From positions 4,352,001 through 4,416,000 of the forward strand of contig NZ_CP070491.1 in NCBI RefSeq assembly GCF_016925495.1: a DNA stretch of 64,000 bases, written 5' to 3'. Below, piece after piece: positions 8,242-15,927 of this stretch (position 1 is its first letter; each line of letters starts with the position of its first letter). This stretch comes from Methylococcus sp. EFPC2 (GTDB taxonomy: Bacteria > Pseudomonadota > Gammaproteobacteria > Methylococcales > Methylococcaceae). The notes beneath the pieces were generated by a model. It worked only from the letters and a program-made list of their open reading frames with translations, did no database searches and had not been told where the DNA came from. A program made the position numbers and the translations under genes.

Positions 8242-9981
8242 ATGCCCACATTGAACTGGATCGGCAAGGAAGCCGTCGTCAAACACCATAGTGCCGTACC
8301 TTTCAGACTGCTGGAGCCGGTGCCTGAGCTGTCTTGCCCCCCACGCCCCACGGGAGAGCTGTCGGCGGGGATGGCCAGCGGCAACCTCATCGTGCAGGGC
8401 GACAATCTGCACGCGCTCAAGGCGCTGCTGCCGCGTTACGCGGGGCAGGTGAAATGCATCTACATCGACCCGCCGTACAACACCGGCAACGAGGGCTGGG
8501 TCTACAACGACAACGTCAATAGTCCCGAGATTCGTCGTTGGCTGGGCGAAGTGGTGGGCAAGGAAGGTGAGACCCTGGACCGCCACGACCGCTGGCTGTG
8601 CATGATGTATCCGCGGCTGGTGCTGCTGAGGCAGTTCCTGCGGGAGGACGGGGCGATTTTTGTTTCCATCGACGACAACGAGGTGGCGACGCTACGGTTG
8701 TTGATGGATGAGATTTTTGGGGCGAAAAATTTCGTTGCCACGGTGTTATGGCAGAAGGTGTACGCACCAAAGAATTCGGCTAAGCACTTCTCCGAGGACC
8801 ATGACTTTATAGTGGTGTACGCGACCAATGCCGAGCGTTGGAAACCGAATCTAGTTAATCGGGGAGAGAAACAAGATAAAGCGTATAAAAATCCGGACAA
8901 CGATCCGCGAGGACCATGGCGAGCCGATGGGATGTCAGCTCGAAACTTCTACAGTAAGGGGCTATACACCATAACCTGTCCGTCCGGAAGGGCTATTTCA
9001 GGACCACCGAAGGGGCGCTATTGGGTTTATTCGGAAGAAAAGTTCCGTGCGCTCGACGCGGATAATCGTATTTGGTGGGGGGTGGATGGAAACAACAATC
9101 CTGCGGTAAAGCGTTTTATCTCAGAGGTGAAGCAAGGAGTGGTGCCTCAGACTTTATGGATGTATGACGAGGCCGGGCACACGCAAGAGGGTAAGAAAGA
9201 ACTCTTGGAAATTCTGGAATTTGACACGTCGGGCGATGTCTTCATCACCCCAAAACCCACCCGCCTGATCCAGCGCATCCTGCAAATTGCCACCGATAAG
9301 GATTCGTTGATCCTCGACAGCTTCGCCGGTTCCGGTACCACCGGCCACGCGGTGCTCAAACAGAACGCCGAGGACGGCGGCGGCCGCCGCTTCATCCTGG
9401 TGGAGATGGACGAAAACATCGCCCGCAACGTGACCGCGGAGCGCGTTCGGCGGGCGGTGCAGGGTTATGCCAAAGGCGCCCTCACCCCGGCCCTCTCCCA
9501 GGGGGAGAGGGAGAAAAATCGGGTCGAAGGCCTGGGCGGCGGCTTTCAGTTTTGCCGCCTGTCCGCCGAGCCCTTGTTCACCGCCGACGGCCAGATACGC
9601 CCCGATGTGAGCTACGCCCAACTGGCCGAATTCGTCTGGTTCGCCGAAACCGGCACGGGATTTATGCCCTCATCCCCCGCCCTTCTCCCAGAGGGAGAAG
9701 GGCGCCAAGAGCCCCTCGCCCTCTGGGAGAGGGGGTGGGGTGAGGGCTCTTTGTCCCCCTTGTTAGGCATCCACGAAGGCCGCGCCATCTATCTGCTCTA
9801 CAACGGCATCCTCAAGGACAAATCGCCCGCTGGCGGCAACGTGCTGACCGGCCCGGTGTACGAGCTATTGCCCCGGTTCGATGGCCCCAAGGTGATCTAC
9901 GCCGCCGCGAACCGCATGGGCGCACGGGCTGCGCGGGAAAACATCGCTTTCAAGCAGACGCCGTACGCCTTGGAGGTGTGA
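8242..9981 (+). CDS. mod: Type III-like site-specific adenine DNA methyltransferase
   Basis: An N6-adenine methyltransferase of the beta class: catalytic motif IV DPPYNTGN at residues 76-83 comes before the SAM-binding motif I DSFAGSGTTG at 359-368, as in Type III Mod subunits. Residues of about 150-330 between them should be the target-recognition region; their DNA is visibly less GC-rich than either flank. The C-terminal part contains two in-frame palindromic repeat insertions (residues about 413-424 and 475-502). The length of 579 is within the family range. It protects host DNA and would give the sequence specificity for the Res protein encoded 1.1 kb downstream. The DUF4160 gene follows after one base. 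Confidence 0.92.
   Translation: MPTLNWIGKEAVVKHHSAVPFRLLEPVPELSCPPRPTGELSAGMASGNLIVQGDNLHALKALLPRYAGQVKCIYIDPPYNTGNEGWVYNDNVNSPEIRRWLGEVVGKEGETLDRHDRWLCMMYPRLVLLRQFLREDGAIFVSIDDNEVATLRLLMDEIFGAKNFVATVLWQKVYAPKNSAKHFSEDHDFIVVYATNAERWKPNLVNRGEKQDKAYKNPDNDPRGPWRADGMSARNFYSKGLYTITCPSGRAISGPPKGRYWVYSEEKFRALDADNRIWWGVDGNNNPAVKRFISEVKQGVVPQTLWMYDEAGHTQEGKKELLEILEFDTSGDVFITPKPTRLIQRILQIATDKDSLILDSFAGSGTTGHAVLKQNAEDGGGRRFILVEMDENIARNVTAERVRRAVQGYAKGALTPALSQGEREKNRVEGLGGGFQFCRLSAEPLFTADGQIRPDVSYAQLAEFVWFAETGTGFMPSSPALLPEGEGRQEPLALWERGWGEGSLSPLLGIHEGRAIYLLYNGILKDKSPAGGNVLTGPVYELLPRFDGPKVIYAAANRMGARAARENIAFKQTPYALEV
9478..9513. repeat. REP-like palindrome inside mod (36 bp)
   Basis: The core CCCTCTCCC/GGGAGAGGG palindrome, preceded by GCCCTCACCCCGG. 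The same family occurs at 9666-9747 and 21790-21824. It is read in frame as twelve residues of the methyltransferase (LTPALSQGERE). Its length is an exact multiple of three. Confidence 0.8.
9666..9747. repeat. Double REP-like palindrome inside mod (82 bp)
   Basis: Outer inverted ends GCCCTCA/TGAGGGC enclose two hairpins (CCCTTCTCCC/GGGAGAAGGG, and CCCTCGCC facing GGGAGAGGG), as in a bacterial interspersed mosaic element. It is translated in frame as part of mod, giving [20 protein letters not shown], a peptide pattern typical of translated repeats of this family. No stop codon results. Confidence 0.8.
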
Positions 9982-9982
9982 C

Positions 9983-10243
9983 ATGCCTATCGTTAGCCAG
10001 TTTTACGGCATCATCATCCGCATGTTTTTCGACGAACATGCGCCTCCGCACTTCCATGCCCAATATGGCGAATACAAGGCTACCATCGACATTCGCGCGT
10101 TAACCATCGTCGAAGGCCGGCTGCCGCGCCGCGCATTGGAACTGGTGTTGGATTGGGCCGAATTACATCAGGCAGAGTTACTGGAGGACTGGGACCTGTG
10201 TCAAGGACACCAGCATCCGAACCGGATCAGGCCCTTGGAATAG
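9983..10243 (+). CDS. DUF4160 small protein
   Basis: An 86-residue protein with the family features: an N-terminal strand MPIVSQFYGIIIRMFFDEH, the conserved HFHAQYGEY, and an acidic ALELVLDWAELHQAELLEDW helix. DUF4160 genes are usually paired with a DUF2442 gene, as here, and the pair is often considered toxin-antitoxin-like, but no biochemical role is established to my knowledge. It begins one base after the mod stop, so it is part of that transcript. Confidence 0.85.
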   Translation: MPIVSQFYGIIIRMFFDEHAPPHFHAQYGEYKATIDIRALTIVEGRLPRRALELVLDWAELHQAELLEDWDLCQGHQHPNRIRPLE

Positions 10244-10264
10244 AGAAGAAGAGGAGTAATGCCT

Positions 10265-10519
10265 ATGAACTCCGATGTGGTCGATGTGCAGTTGATTGGA
10301 CATCTCGAATTCACCGTCACGTTCGCCGATGGATTGACCGGACGGGTTCGGATGTTGCCCTCCCACTTATATGGGGTGTTCGAGCGCTTGAAAGATCCGG
10401 AATTTTTCAAGTCCGCTCGGGTGGTGGATGGCTTTGTGTCTTGGCCCGGTGAAATCGATCTCGCGCCGGACGCGATGCATGCCGCCATTCGAGAACGGGG
10501 GGAATGGATATTGTCGTGA
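10265..10519 (+). CDS. DUF2442 small protein
   Basis: An 84-residue protein of the DUF2442 family, usual partner of DUF4160. A beta-rich first half (FTVTFADGLTGRVRM) leads to LKDPEFFKSARVVDGFVSWPGEIDLAPDAMH, with the W-x-x-E-I-D-L-x-P-D signature. Two ATGs are in frame (10259 and 10265); GAGGAG is 8 bases before the second, so I chose 10265. It follows DUF4160 by 21 bases. Confidence 0.85.
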   Translation: MNSDVVDVQLIGHLEFTVTFADGLTGRVRMLPSHLYGVFERLKDPEFFKSARVVDGFVSWPGEIDLAPDAMHAAIRERGEWILS

Positions 10520-10574
10520 GCGGTATTTTGTTACGGTGTGGCCGGAGTAAAGCAGACAATAAGCGAGATGACTC

Positions 10575-10781
10575 ATGAGTACCGAAGAAATCATCAATTC
10601 CGCGCTGAAACTCGCTCCAGAAGAGCGTTTTGAATTGATAGACCGGGTGCTGCATAGCCTGGATCGCCCCGATCCGGAAATCGATCGCATCTGGATCGAA
10701 GAGGCGGAGCGGCGTCTTGCCGCTTATCGCGCCGGAGAAGCGAAGGGAGTTCCGGCGGAAGACATTTTCGGGGATTTTTAA
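10575..10781 (+). CDS. Addiction-module antitoxin, TIGR02574-like
   Basis: A 68-residue acidic protein. The pattern ALKLAPEERFELIDRVLHSLD followed by DRIWIEEAERRLAAYRAGE and a short C-terminal VPAEDIFGDF matches the putative addiction-module component family (TIGR02574) that partners RelE/ParE toxins. The C-terminal segment would wrap the toxin. It ends three bases before the ATG of the toxin gene. Fifty-five bases separate it from the DUF2442 gene, the largest gap in the operon, so an internal promoter is possible. Confidence 0.85.
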   Translation: MSTEEIINSALKLAPEERFELIDRVLHSLDRPDPEIDRIWIEEAERRLAAYRAGEAKGVPAEDIFGDF

Positions 10782-10784
10782 TTG

Positions 10785-11081
10785 ATGCGCGTGGAGTTTT
10801 CTCCAGAGGCGAAGGCCGAGTTCGAGGAGGGCGAGCGTTTCTACGAGCGGCAAGTACCTGGCCTGGGTGCTCGATTTCGGGAGGAGGTAAAGCAGGCATT
10901 GGTGCGTCTGCGAACCTGGCCCTTGGCCTGTCCGGTGGAGAGGGGCGATATTCGGCGATATATTTTGAGCCGTTTTCCCTACAAGCTTCTTAATTCGGTG
11001 GAATCCGACCGGATTTACATCATCGCCGCGGCTCATTCGCATCGGGCGCCGGATTATTGGATCGAGCGTATCAGCCCATGA
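10785..11081 (+). CDS. ParE/RelE-superfamily toxin
   Basis: A 98-residue basic protein of the RelE/ParE fold: helix-rich start (FSPEAKAEFEEGERFYERQV), then strands YILSRFPYKLLNSVESDRIYIIAAAHSHRAPDYW, where the R-x-P-Y-x-L and H-x-x-R-x-P-x-Y-W elements are family hallmarks. It would act on ribosome-bound mRNA or gyrase; the sequence does not decide which. TTG 10782 is an alternative start. The stop overlaps the res start as ATGA, an unusually direct coupling of a toxin gene to a restriction gene. Confidence 0.85.
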   Translation: MRVEFSPEAKAEFEEGERFYERQVPGLGARFREEVKQALVRLRTWPLACPVERGDIRRYILSRFPYKLLNSVESDRIYIIAAAHSHRAPDYWIERISP

Positions 11082-13783
11082 CGGTTTCCTTCTCGCCCAA
11101 AACCTACCAATCCCAAGTCCTCGAAAGCGTCGAGGCGTATTTCCAAGCCTGTCACGAATTGCCATCGCCTTCGATTGCCTTCACTACGACCACTGAACGG
11201 CTGTGGGGACGCGGCAACCCGTACAACCCGCTGTCTGGCTTTCCGACCGACATGCCGTATTTTTGCTTGCGCGTGCCCACCGGCGGCGGCAAGACCTGGC
11301 TGGCGGCGAAGAGCGTGGCCCTGGTCAATACGCATCTGTTACGCTGCGAGCACAGCGTGATCCTGTGGCTGGTGCCCAGCAAGCCTATCCGTGAACAGAC
11401 GCTCAAGACCCTGAAGGATCGAACCCACCCCTACCACGCCGCTCTGCGCGAGGCTGGCCCCGTCAACGTGATGGATCTGGAAGAAGCCAAGAGCGTGACG
11501 CGCGCCACGCTGGACACGTCGACCACCATCATCGTGGCCACGCGGCAGGCATTTCAGGTGGAGGAAGAGGAATGCCGCAAGGTGTACCAGTCCAGCGGTG
11601 CACTGATGCATCACTTCGACAAGCTCTCACCCACCCAGCACGATGAATTGCTGAGCGAGGGCGAAGGTGCGGAGCGCACCACACCCTATTCGCTGGCCAA
11701 TGTGCTGCGCCTGCGCCGTCCGTTCGTGATCGTCGACGAGGCGCACAACAGCCGTACGGAACTGGCGTTCGACATGCTGGCGCGCTTCAGGCCCAGCGGC
11801 GTGATGGAGTTGACCGCCACGCCCGATCTGGAGCGCACGCCCAGCAACGTGCTGCACAGCGTCTCCGCCGCCGAGCTGAAAGCGGAGGAAATGATCAAGC
11901 TGCCGGTGGTGCTGGAAACCGAGCCGAACTGGCAGCAGTGCCTGGCCGATGCCATCGGCCGCCGTGATGCCCTGCATAAGCTGGCGGACGAGGAACGCCG
12001 GGCTGGCGCGGCTTATCTGCGGCCGCTGGTGCTGATTCAGTCGGAACCGCGCCGCGCGGGGGTGGAGACCCTGGATTTTGAGAAGGTGCGCCACGAGCTG
12101 ATCACCAACCACGGTGTTCCGGCCAGCGAGATCGTGGTGGCCACCGGCGAGGAAAAAGGACTGGAGCAGATTGACGCCAACTACAAGCCGGGCATCGCCG
12201 ACCCGGCCTGCCCAGTGAAGTTCGTCATCACCCAAAAAGCATTAGCCGAAGGCTGGGATTGCCCCTTCGCTTACGTCCTGGTGAGCATGGCCTCGCTGCA
12301 TTCGGCCACCGCGGTGGAACAGTTGCTTGGGCGCGTGCTTCGGCAACCGGGCGCCAGCCATCGGCAGGCCAAGGCATTGAACCAGTCCTATGCCTTCGTG
12401 GTGTCGCGTAACTTTGCCGAAACCGCAGCGGCCTTGCGTGACCGCCTGGTGGCGGGTGCCGGCTTCGAGAGGCGCGAGGTGACCGAATTCGTTACCGCCG
12501 CCAAGGCCGAGCAAGCGCGGCTGGATCTGGATGGCCACGCTGGGCGTGTCGTCGTTCGGCCGGTAGCGATTACCTTGTCGGAAAAGCCCGATCTGAAGAG
12601 CGTGCCCAAGCCGGTGCGCGACAAGGTTAGCTGGGACGGCAAGCTCAACACGCTGACAATCAGCACGCCACTGACCGAGGATGAAGCCGAAGTCCTCAAG
12701 GCATCGGTCAGCTCCGAAACGGCTGCGGCGGCCATAGTGGAGGCGGCAGAAGTCAGCCGCACCACGGCCATTGAATTTTTCCAGACGCCGGCTGAGTTGG
12801 GGGAGCGGTTCCGCGTGCCGCAACTGGCGTTGCGCGTTCAGGGCGAGCTGCAATTGTTCGATGACCCGGAGGTGCTGGAGTATCCCTGGGACTTGTCGTT
12901 CTACGATGCAGCGCCAACGGCCGATGACCTGACGGCTCTCGGTGCCGCGCTGAAAGTTTCCGAAGGCGGTGAAATCGACATCGACGGCAGCGGCAAGGTC
13001 ATTTCCCGCTTTCTGCCGGAATTGCAGCGCGATCTTGGTCTCGTCTATCAGCCGGAAAATTGGGATGAAGTGCGTTTGGCCGCCTGGCTGTGCCGCAACC
13101 TGCCCGAGCCTTCGCTGACCCATGCCAGCAAGCAAGCTTTCGTGGCGGCTTGGCTGACCGAGCTGCTGCGCCGGGAGGGCTACACGTTGGCCCGCGCCAA
13201 CCTGCAGAAGTTCCTGATCCGCAATTTGATGGAGGCGCGCATCCGGGAGCTGCGTAATCAGGCGGTCGGCCAGGCGTTCCAGCAGGCTCTTTTTGCGGAT
13301 TACGCCGCATCACGCGTGGCCGTGACCGATCATTACGCTTTCGAGTTTCACGCCCAAGCCTATGCGCCCAGCCGCGACTACGACAGGCGATTCGGACATT
13401 TCGATTTCCGCAAGCACTTCTACGGGCGCATGGGCGACTTCGACAGCAAGGAGGAGTTCGAGTGTGCCTGCTGGCTGGATATCCAAGCCCAGCAAGGCCG
13501 TATCCAGTTTTGGGTACGCAACCTTGTACGGCGTGAAGGCAGCTCGTTCTTCCTGCAAAAGGCCGACGGTCGTTTCTATCCGGATTTCCTCTGCCAGTTG
13601 CCGGGTGCGGAAGGCGAACCCGGACCTATCCTCGCCGTCGAGTACAAGGGGGCGGACCGCTGGAATTCGGCCGAGGATGACCGCTTGATCGGCGGCCTGT
13701 GGGCCAATCTGTCCGAGGGACGCTGCCGTTTCGTGATGGTTAAAGACAAGCGCTGGGATAGCATTGAGCCACTGCTGCAATGA
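11078..13783 (+). CDS. res: Type III restriction enzyme, Res helicase-nuclease subunit
   Basis: A 901-residue superfamily 2 translocase with a C-terminal nuclease. Walker A PTGGGKT is at residues 67-73, the DEAH box at 220-223, and helicase motif VI-like EQLLGRVLRQPG follows. The nuclease is PD-(D/E)xK type: PD at 835-836 and E-Y-K at 855-857. With Mod it would cleave unmodified DNA after ATP-driven movement. ATG 11078 overlaps the toxin stop (ATGA), and the stop overlaps the jetA start (ATGA again). A longer reading from 11057 exists but would overlap the toxin by 25 bases. Confidence 0.93.
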   Translation: MTVSFSPKTYQSQVLESVEAYFQACHELPSPSIAFTTTTERLWGRGNPYNPLSGFPTDMPYFCLRVPTGGGKTWLAAKSVALVNTHLLRCEHSVILWLVPSKPIREQTLKTLKDRTHPYHAALREAGPVNVMDLEEAKSVTRATLDTSTTIIVATRQAFQVEEEECRKVYQSSGALMHHFDKLSPTQHDELLSEGEGAERTTPYSLANVLRLRRPFVIVDEAHNSRTELAFDMLARFRPSGVMELTATPDLERTPSNVLHSVSAAELKAEEMIKLPVVLETEPNWQQCLADAIGRRDALHKLADEERRAGAAYLRPLVLIQSEPRRAGVETLDFEKVRHELITNHGVPASEIVVATGEEKGLEQIDANYKPGIADPACPVKFVITQKALAEGWDCPFAYVLVSMASLHSATAVEQLLGRVLRQPGASHRQAKALNQSYAFVVSRNFAETAAALRDRLVAGAGFERREVTEFVTAAKAEQARLDLDGHAGRVVVRPVAITLSEKPDLKSVPKPVRDKVSWDGKLNTLTISTPLTEDEAEVLKASVSSETAAAAIVEAAEVSRTTAIEFFQTPAELGERFRVPQLALRVQGELQLFDDPEVLEYPWDLSFYDAAPTADDLTALGAALKVSEGGEIDIDGSGKVISRFLPELQRDLGLVYQPENWDEVRLAAWLCRNLPEPSLTHASKQAFVAAWLTELLRREGYTLARANLQKFLIRNLMEARIRELRNQAVGQAFQQALFADYAASRVAVTDHYAFEFHAQAYAPSRDYDRRFGHFDFRKHFYGRMGDFDSKEEFECACWLDIQAQQGRIQFWVRNLVRREGSSFFLQKADGRFYPDFLCQLPGAEGEPGPILAVEYKGADRWNSAEDDRLIGGLWANLSEGRCRFVMVKDKRWDSIEPLLQ

Positions 13784-15234
13784 CGCTTGATTTCGCCACC
13801 CTCGACGCCTTGCGCACCCACCACCCCGCGTGGCGGTTGCTCCGTTCGGATCATGCGCCGCTGCTGGCGAGCTTTCTGCGCCGGGTGTTTGTGGTGCCCA
13901 ATGTGCGGGTGATGGCCTCGGCCGATCTGGCCGAGGCGCTGGAGGACGAGCTGTATGCCCTGCGCCTACAACTGGGAGAGGCGGCATTCCCGAAGCCGGC
14001 GCTGGAGTACCTGAACGACTGGGCGGCGCCCGACAAGGGCTGGCTGCGGAAGTTCTACAAGCCGGGTACCGACGAGGCGCAGTTCGATTTGACGCCGTCG
14101 ACTGAGAAGGCCATCGCCTGGTTGGCGCAATTGTCCGAGCGGCAGTTCGTCGGCACCGAATCCCGGTTGCTGACCCTGTTCGACCTGATCAAGCAGATGA
14201 GCGAAGGCAGCGAGGCCGACCCGGTCAAGCGCATCGCCGAACTGCGTAAGAGGCGCGATGAGATTGATGCCGAGATCGCGCGGGTGCTGGCGGGCGAAAT
14301 GCCGCTGCTGGACGACACGGCGCTGAAGGACCGCTTCCAGCAATTCATGCAGGGGGCGCGGGAGTTGCTCACCGATTTTCGCGAGGTGGAGCACAACTTC
14401 CGCCAGCTCGACCGGCGCGTCCGCGAGCGCATCGCATTATGGGAAGGCAGCAAGGGAGAACTGCTCGAAGAGATCATGGGCGAGCGCGACGCGATCGTCG
14501 ACTCCGACCAGGGCAAGAGCTTCCGCGCCTTCTGGGATTTCCTGCTGTCCAGCCGTCGCCAGGAGGAGTTGACCGAATTGCTGGACCGGGTGTTGGCCTT
14601 GCCCGTCGTGGCCGATCTGAAGCCCGATGCCCGTACGCGCCGCGTGCACTACGACTGGATGGAGGCCGGCGAGCACACCCAACGTACCGTGGCAGCTTTG
14701 TCGCAGCAATTGCGGCGCTTTCTCGACGACCAGGCCTGGCTGGAGAACCGCCGCATCATGGATATCCTGCACGGCATCGAGAGCAAGGCGCTAGCGCTGC
14801 GGGAGATGCCGCCGGCCGGCAACGTGATGGAGTTGGCCGAATCCTGCGCCGACATCGAGCTCGCGATGGAACGCCCGCTGTTCACCCCGACGGTGAAGCC
14901 AGTCATCGCCAGCTTGGCCTTGCAGGCGGGCGAAGAGGATATCGACCCGTCGGCTCTGTTCGATCAGGTGGTGGTGGACAAGGCTCGGCTGACCCGCCAC
15001 ATCCGTCACGCCTTGCAAGACAAGGCGCAGATTACCCTGAGAGAACTGGTGGCCACCCAGCCTTTGCAGCAGGGACTGGCCGAATTGGTGGCCTATCTGC
15101 AATTGGGCAGCGACTCCTTCAGCGCCGTGGTGGATGAGGGCATGATCGAAGTTATCCCGTGGGCGGCCGTGTCGGCCGATGGCGAGCATGTGACCCGAAA
15201 CGCGCGACTGCCGCGGGTGATCTTCACGCAGTGA
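13780..15234 (+). CDS. jetA: Wadjet subunit JetA (DUF3375, kleisin-like)
   Basis: A 484-residue DUF3375 protein. Family blocks are clear: THHPAWRLLRSDHAPLLASF at the start, DKGWLRKFY, and LTPSTEKAIAWL then FVGTESRLL. In Wadjet (MksF/EptA) this kleisin-like subunit bridges the SMC-like JetC heads. A central charged coiled-coil-like region (about residues 145-235) is evident. Translation is coupled to res by an ATGA overlap, so the restriction genes and Wadjet share one message. jetB follows after 27 bases. Confidence 0.93.
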   Translation: MTLDFATLDALRTHHPAWRLLRSDHAPLLASFLRRVFVVPNVRVMASADLAEALEDELYALRLQLGEAAFPKPALEYLNDWAAPDKGWLRKFYKPGTDEAQFDLTPSTEKAIAWLAQLSERQFVGTESRLLTLFDLIKQMSEGSEADPVKRIAELRKRRDEIDAEIARVLAGEMPLLDDTALKDRFQQFMQGARELLTDFREVEHNFRQLDRRVRERIALWEGSKGELLEEIMGERDAIVDSDQGKSFRAFWDFLLSSRRQEELTELLDRVLALPVVADLKPDARTRRVHYDWMEAGEHTQRTVAALSQQLRRFLDDQAWLENRRIMDILHGIESKALALREMPPAGNVMELAESCADIELAMERPLFTPTVKPVIASLALQAGEEDIDPSALFDQVVVDKARLTRHIRHALQDKAQITLRELVATQPLQQGLAELVAYLQLGSDSFSAVVDEGMIEVIPWAAVSADGEHVTRNARLPRVIFTQ

Positions 15235-15261
15235 ATGGAGCAGGCCCCATAGAGGCAAGCA

Positions 15262-15927
15262 ATGGAAGAAGAATTTACCAGTACCTCGCCTACGCCTACG
15301 CCCGCAGCCGATTTGTCGGTGTTGCTGATCGGTCTGCTCAAAGGCGTGCTCTACCGGGAAAACGACGAACGGCAATGGGCGGCCCTGCTCAATCTGCAAG
15401 CACGGGTGCGAGACTACGTGGCCGTGCTCAACCTCGACCTGGTACTGGACGAAGCCGAAGGTTACGCCTTCCTCAAGAGCCGCCCCGAGCCTGCTGAAGA
15501 CGATACGGCGCCGCGTCTGCCGCGGCTGGTGGCACGCCGGCCCTTATCCTTCCCGGTAAGTTTGTTGCTGGCCTTGCTGCGCAAAAAGCTGGCCGAGTTC
15601 GATGCCAGCGGCGGCGATACGCGCTTGGTGTTGAGCCGCGACGAGATCGCGGAACTCGTGCGGGTGTTTCTGCCGGCTGGCCCCAACGAGGCGAGGCTGA
15701 TCGACCAGATCGAAACCCACATCAACAAAGTGGTGGAGCTTGGCTTTCTGCACAAACTCAAGCCTGCTTCAACCGGGACTACCGTTCCAGCCAGCTACGA
15801 GGTGCGGCGCATACTGAAGGCCTTTGTCGATGCGCAATGGCTGGCTGAATTCGATGCCCGACTGGCCGTCTACCAGTCCGACTTGTCGGAGCCGGCAAGC
15901 ACCGAGGAGGGAAAAGGTCATGAATGA
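15262..15927 (+). CDS. jetB: Wadjet subunit JetB (DUF4194, KITE-like)
   Basis: A 221-residue DUF4194 protein, the KITE-type winged-helix partner of the kleisin (MksE equivalent). Visible features are the [19 protein letters not shown] helix near the start, [20 protein letters not shown] in the middle, and [14 protein letters not shown] before NKVVELGFL, the winged-helix part. GAGG lies upstream of ATG 15262. The last eight bases overlap jetC. The short Ser/Thr/Pro N-terminus is probably disordered. Confidence 0.92.
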   Translation: MEEEFTSTSPTPTPAADLSVLLIGLLKGVLYRENDERQWAALLNLQARVRDYVAVLNLDLVLDEAEGYAFLKSRPEPAEDDTAPRLPRLVARRPLSFPVSLLLALLRKKLAEFDASGGDTRLVLSRDEIAELVRVFLPAGPNEARLIDQIETHINKVVELGFLHKLKPASTGTTVPASYEVRRILKAFVDAQWLAEFDARLAVYQSDLSEPASTEEGKGHE

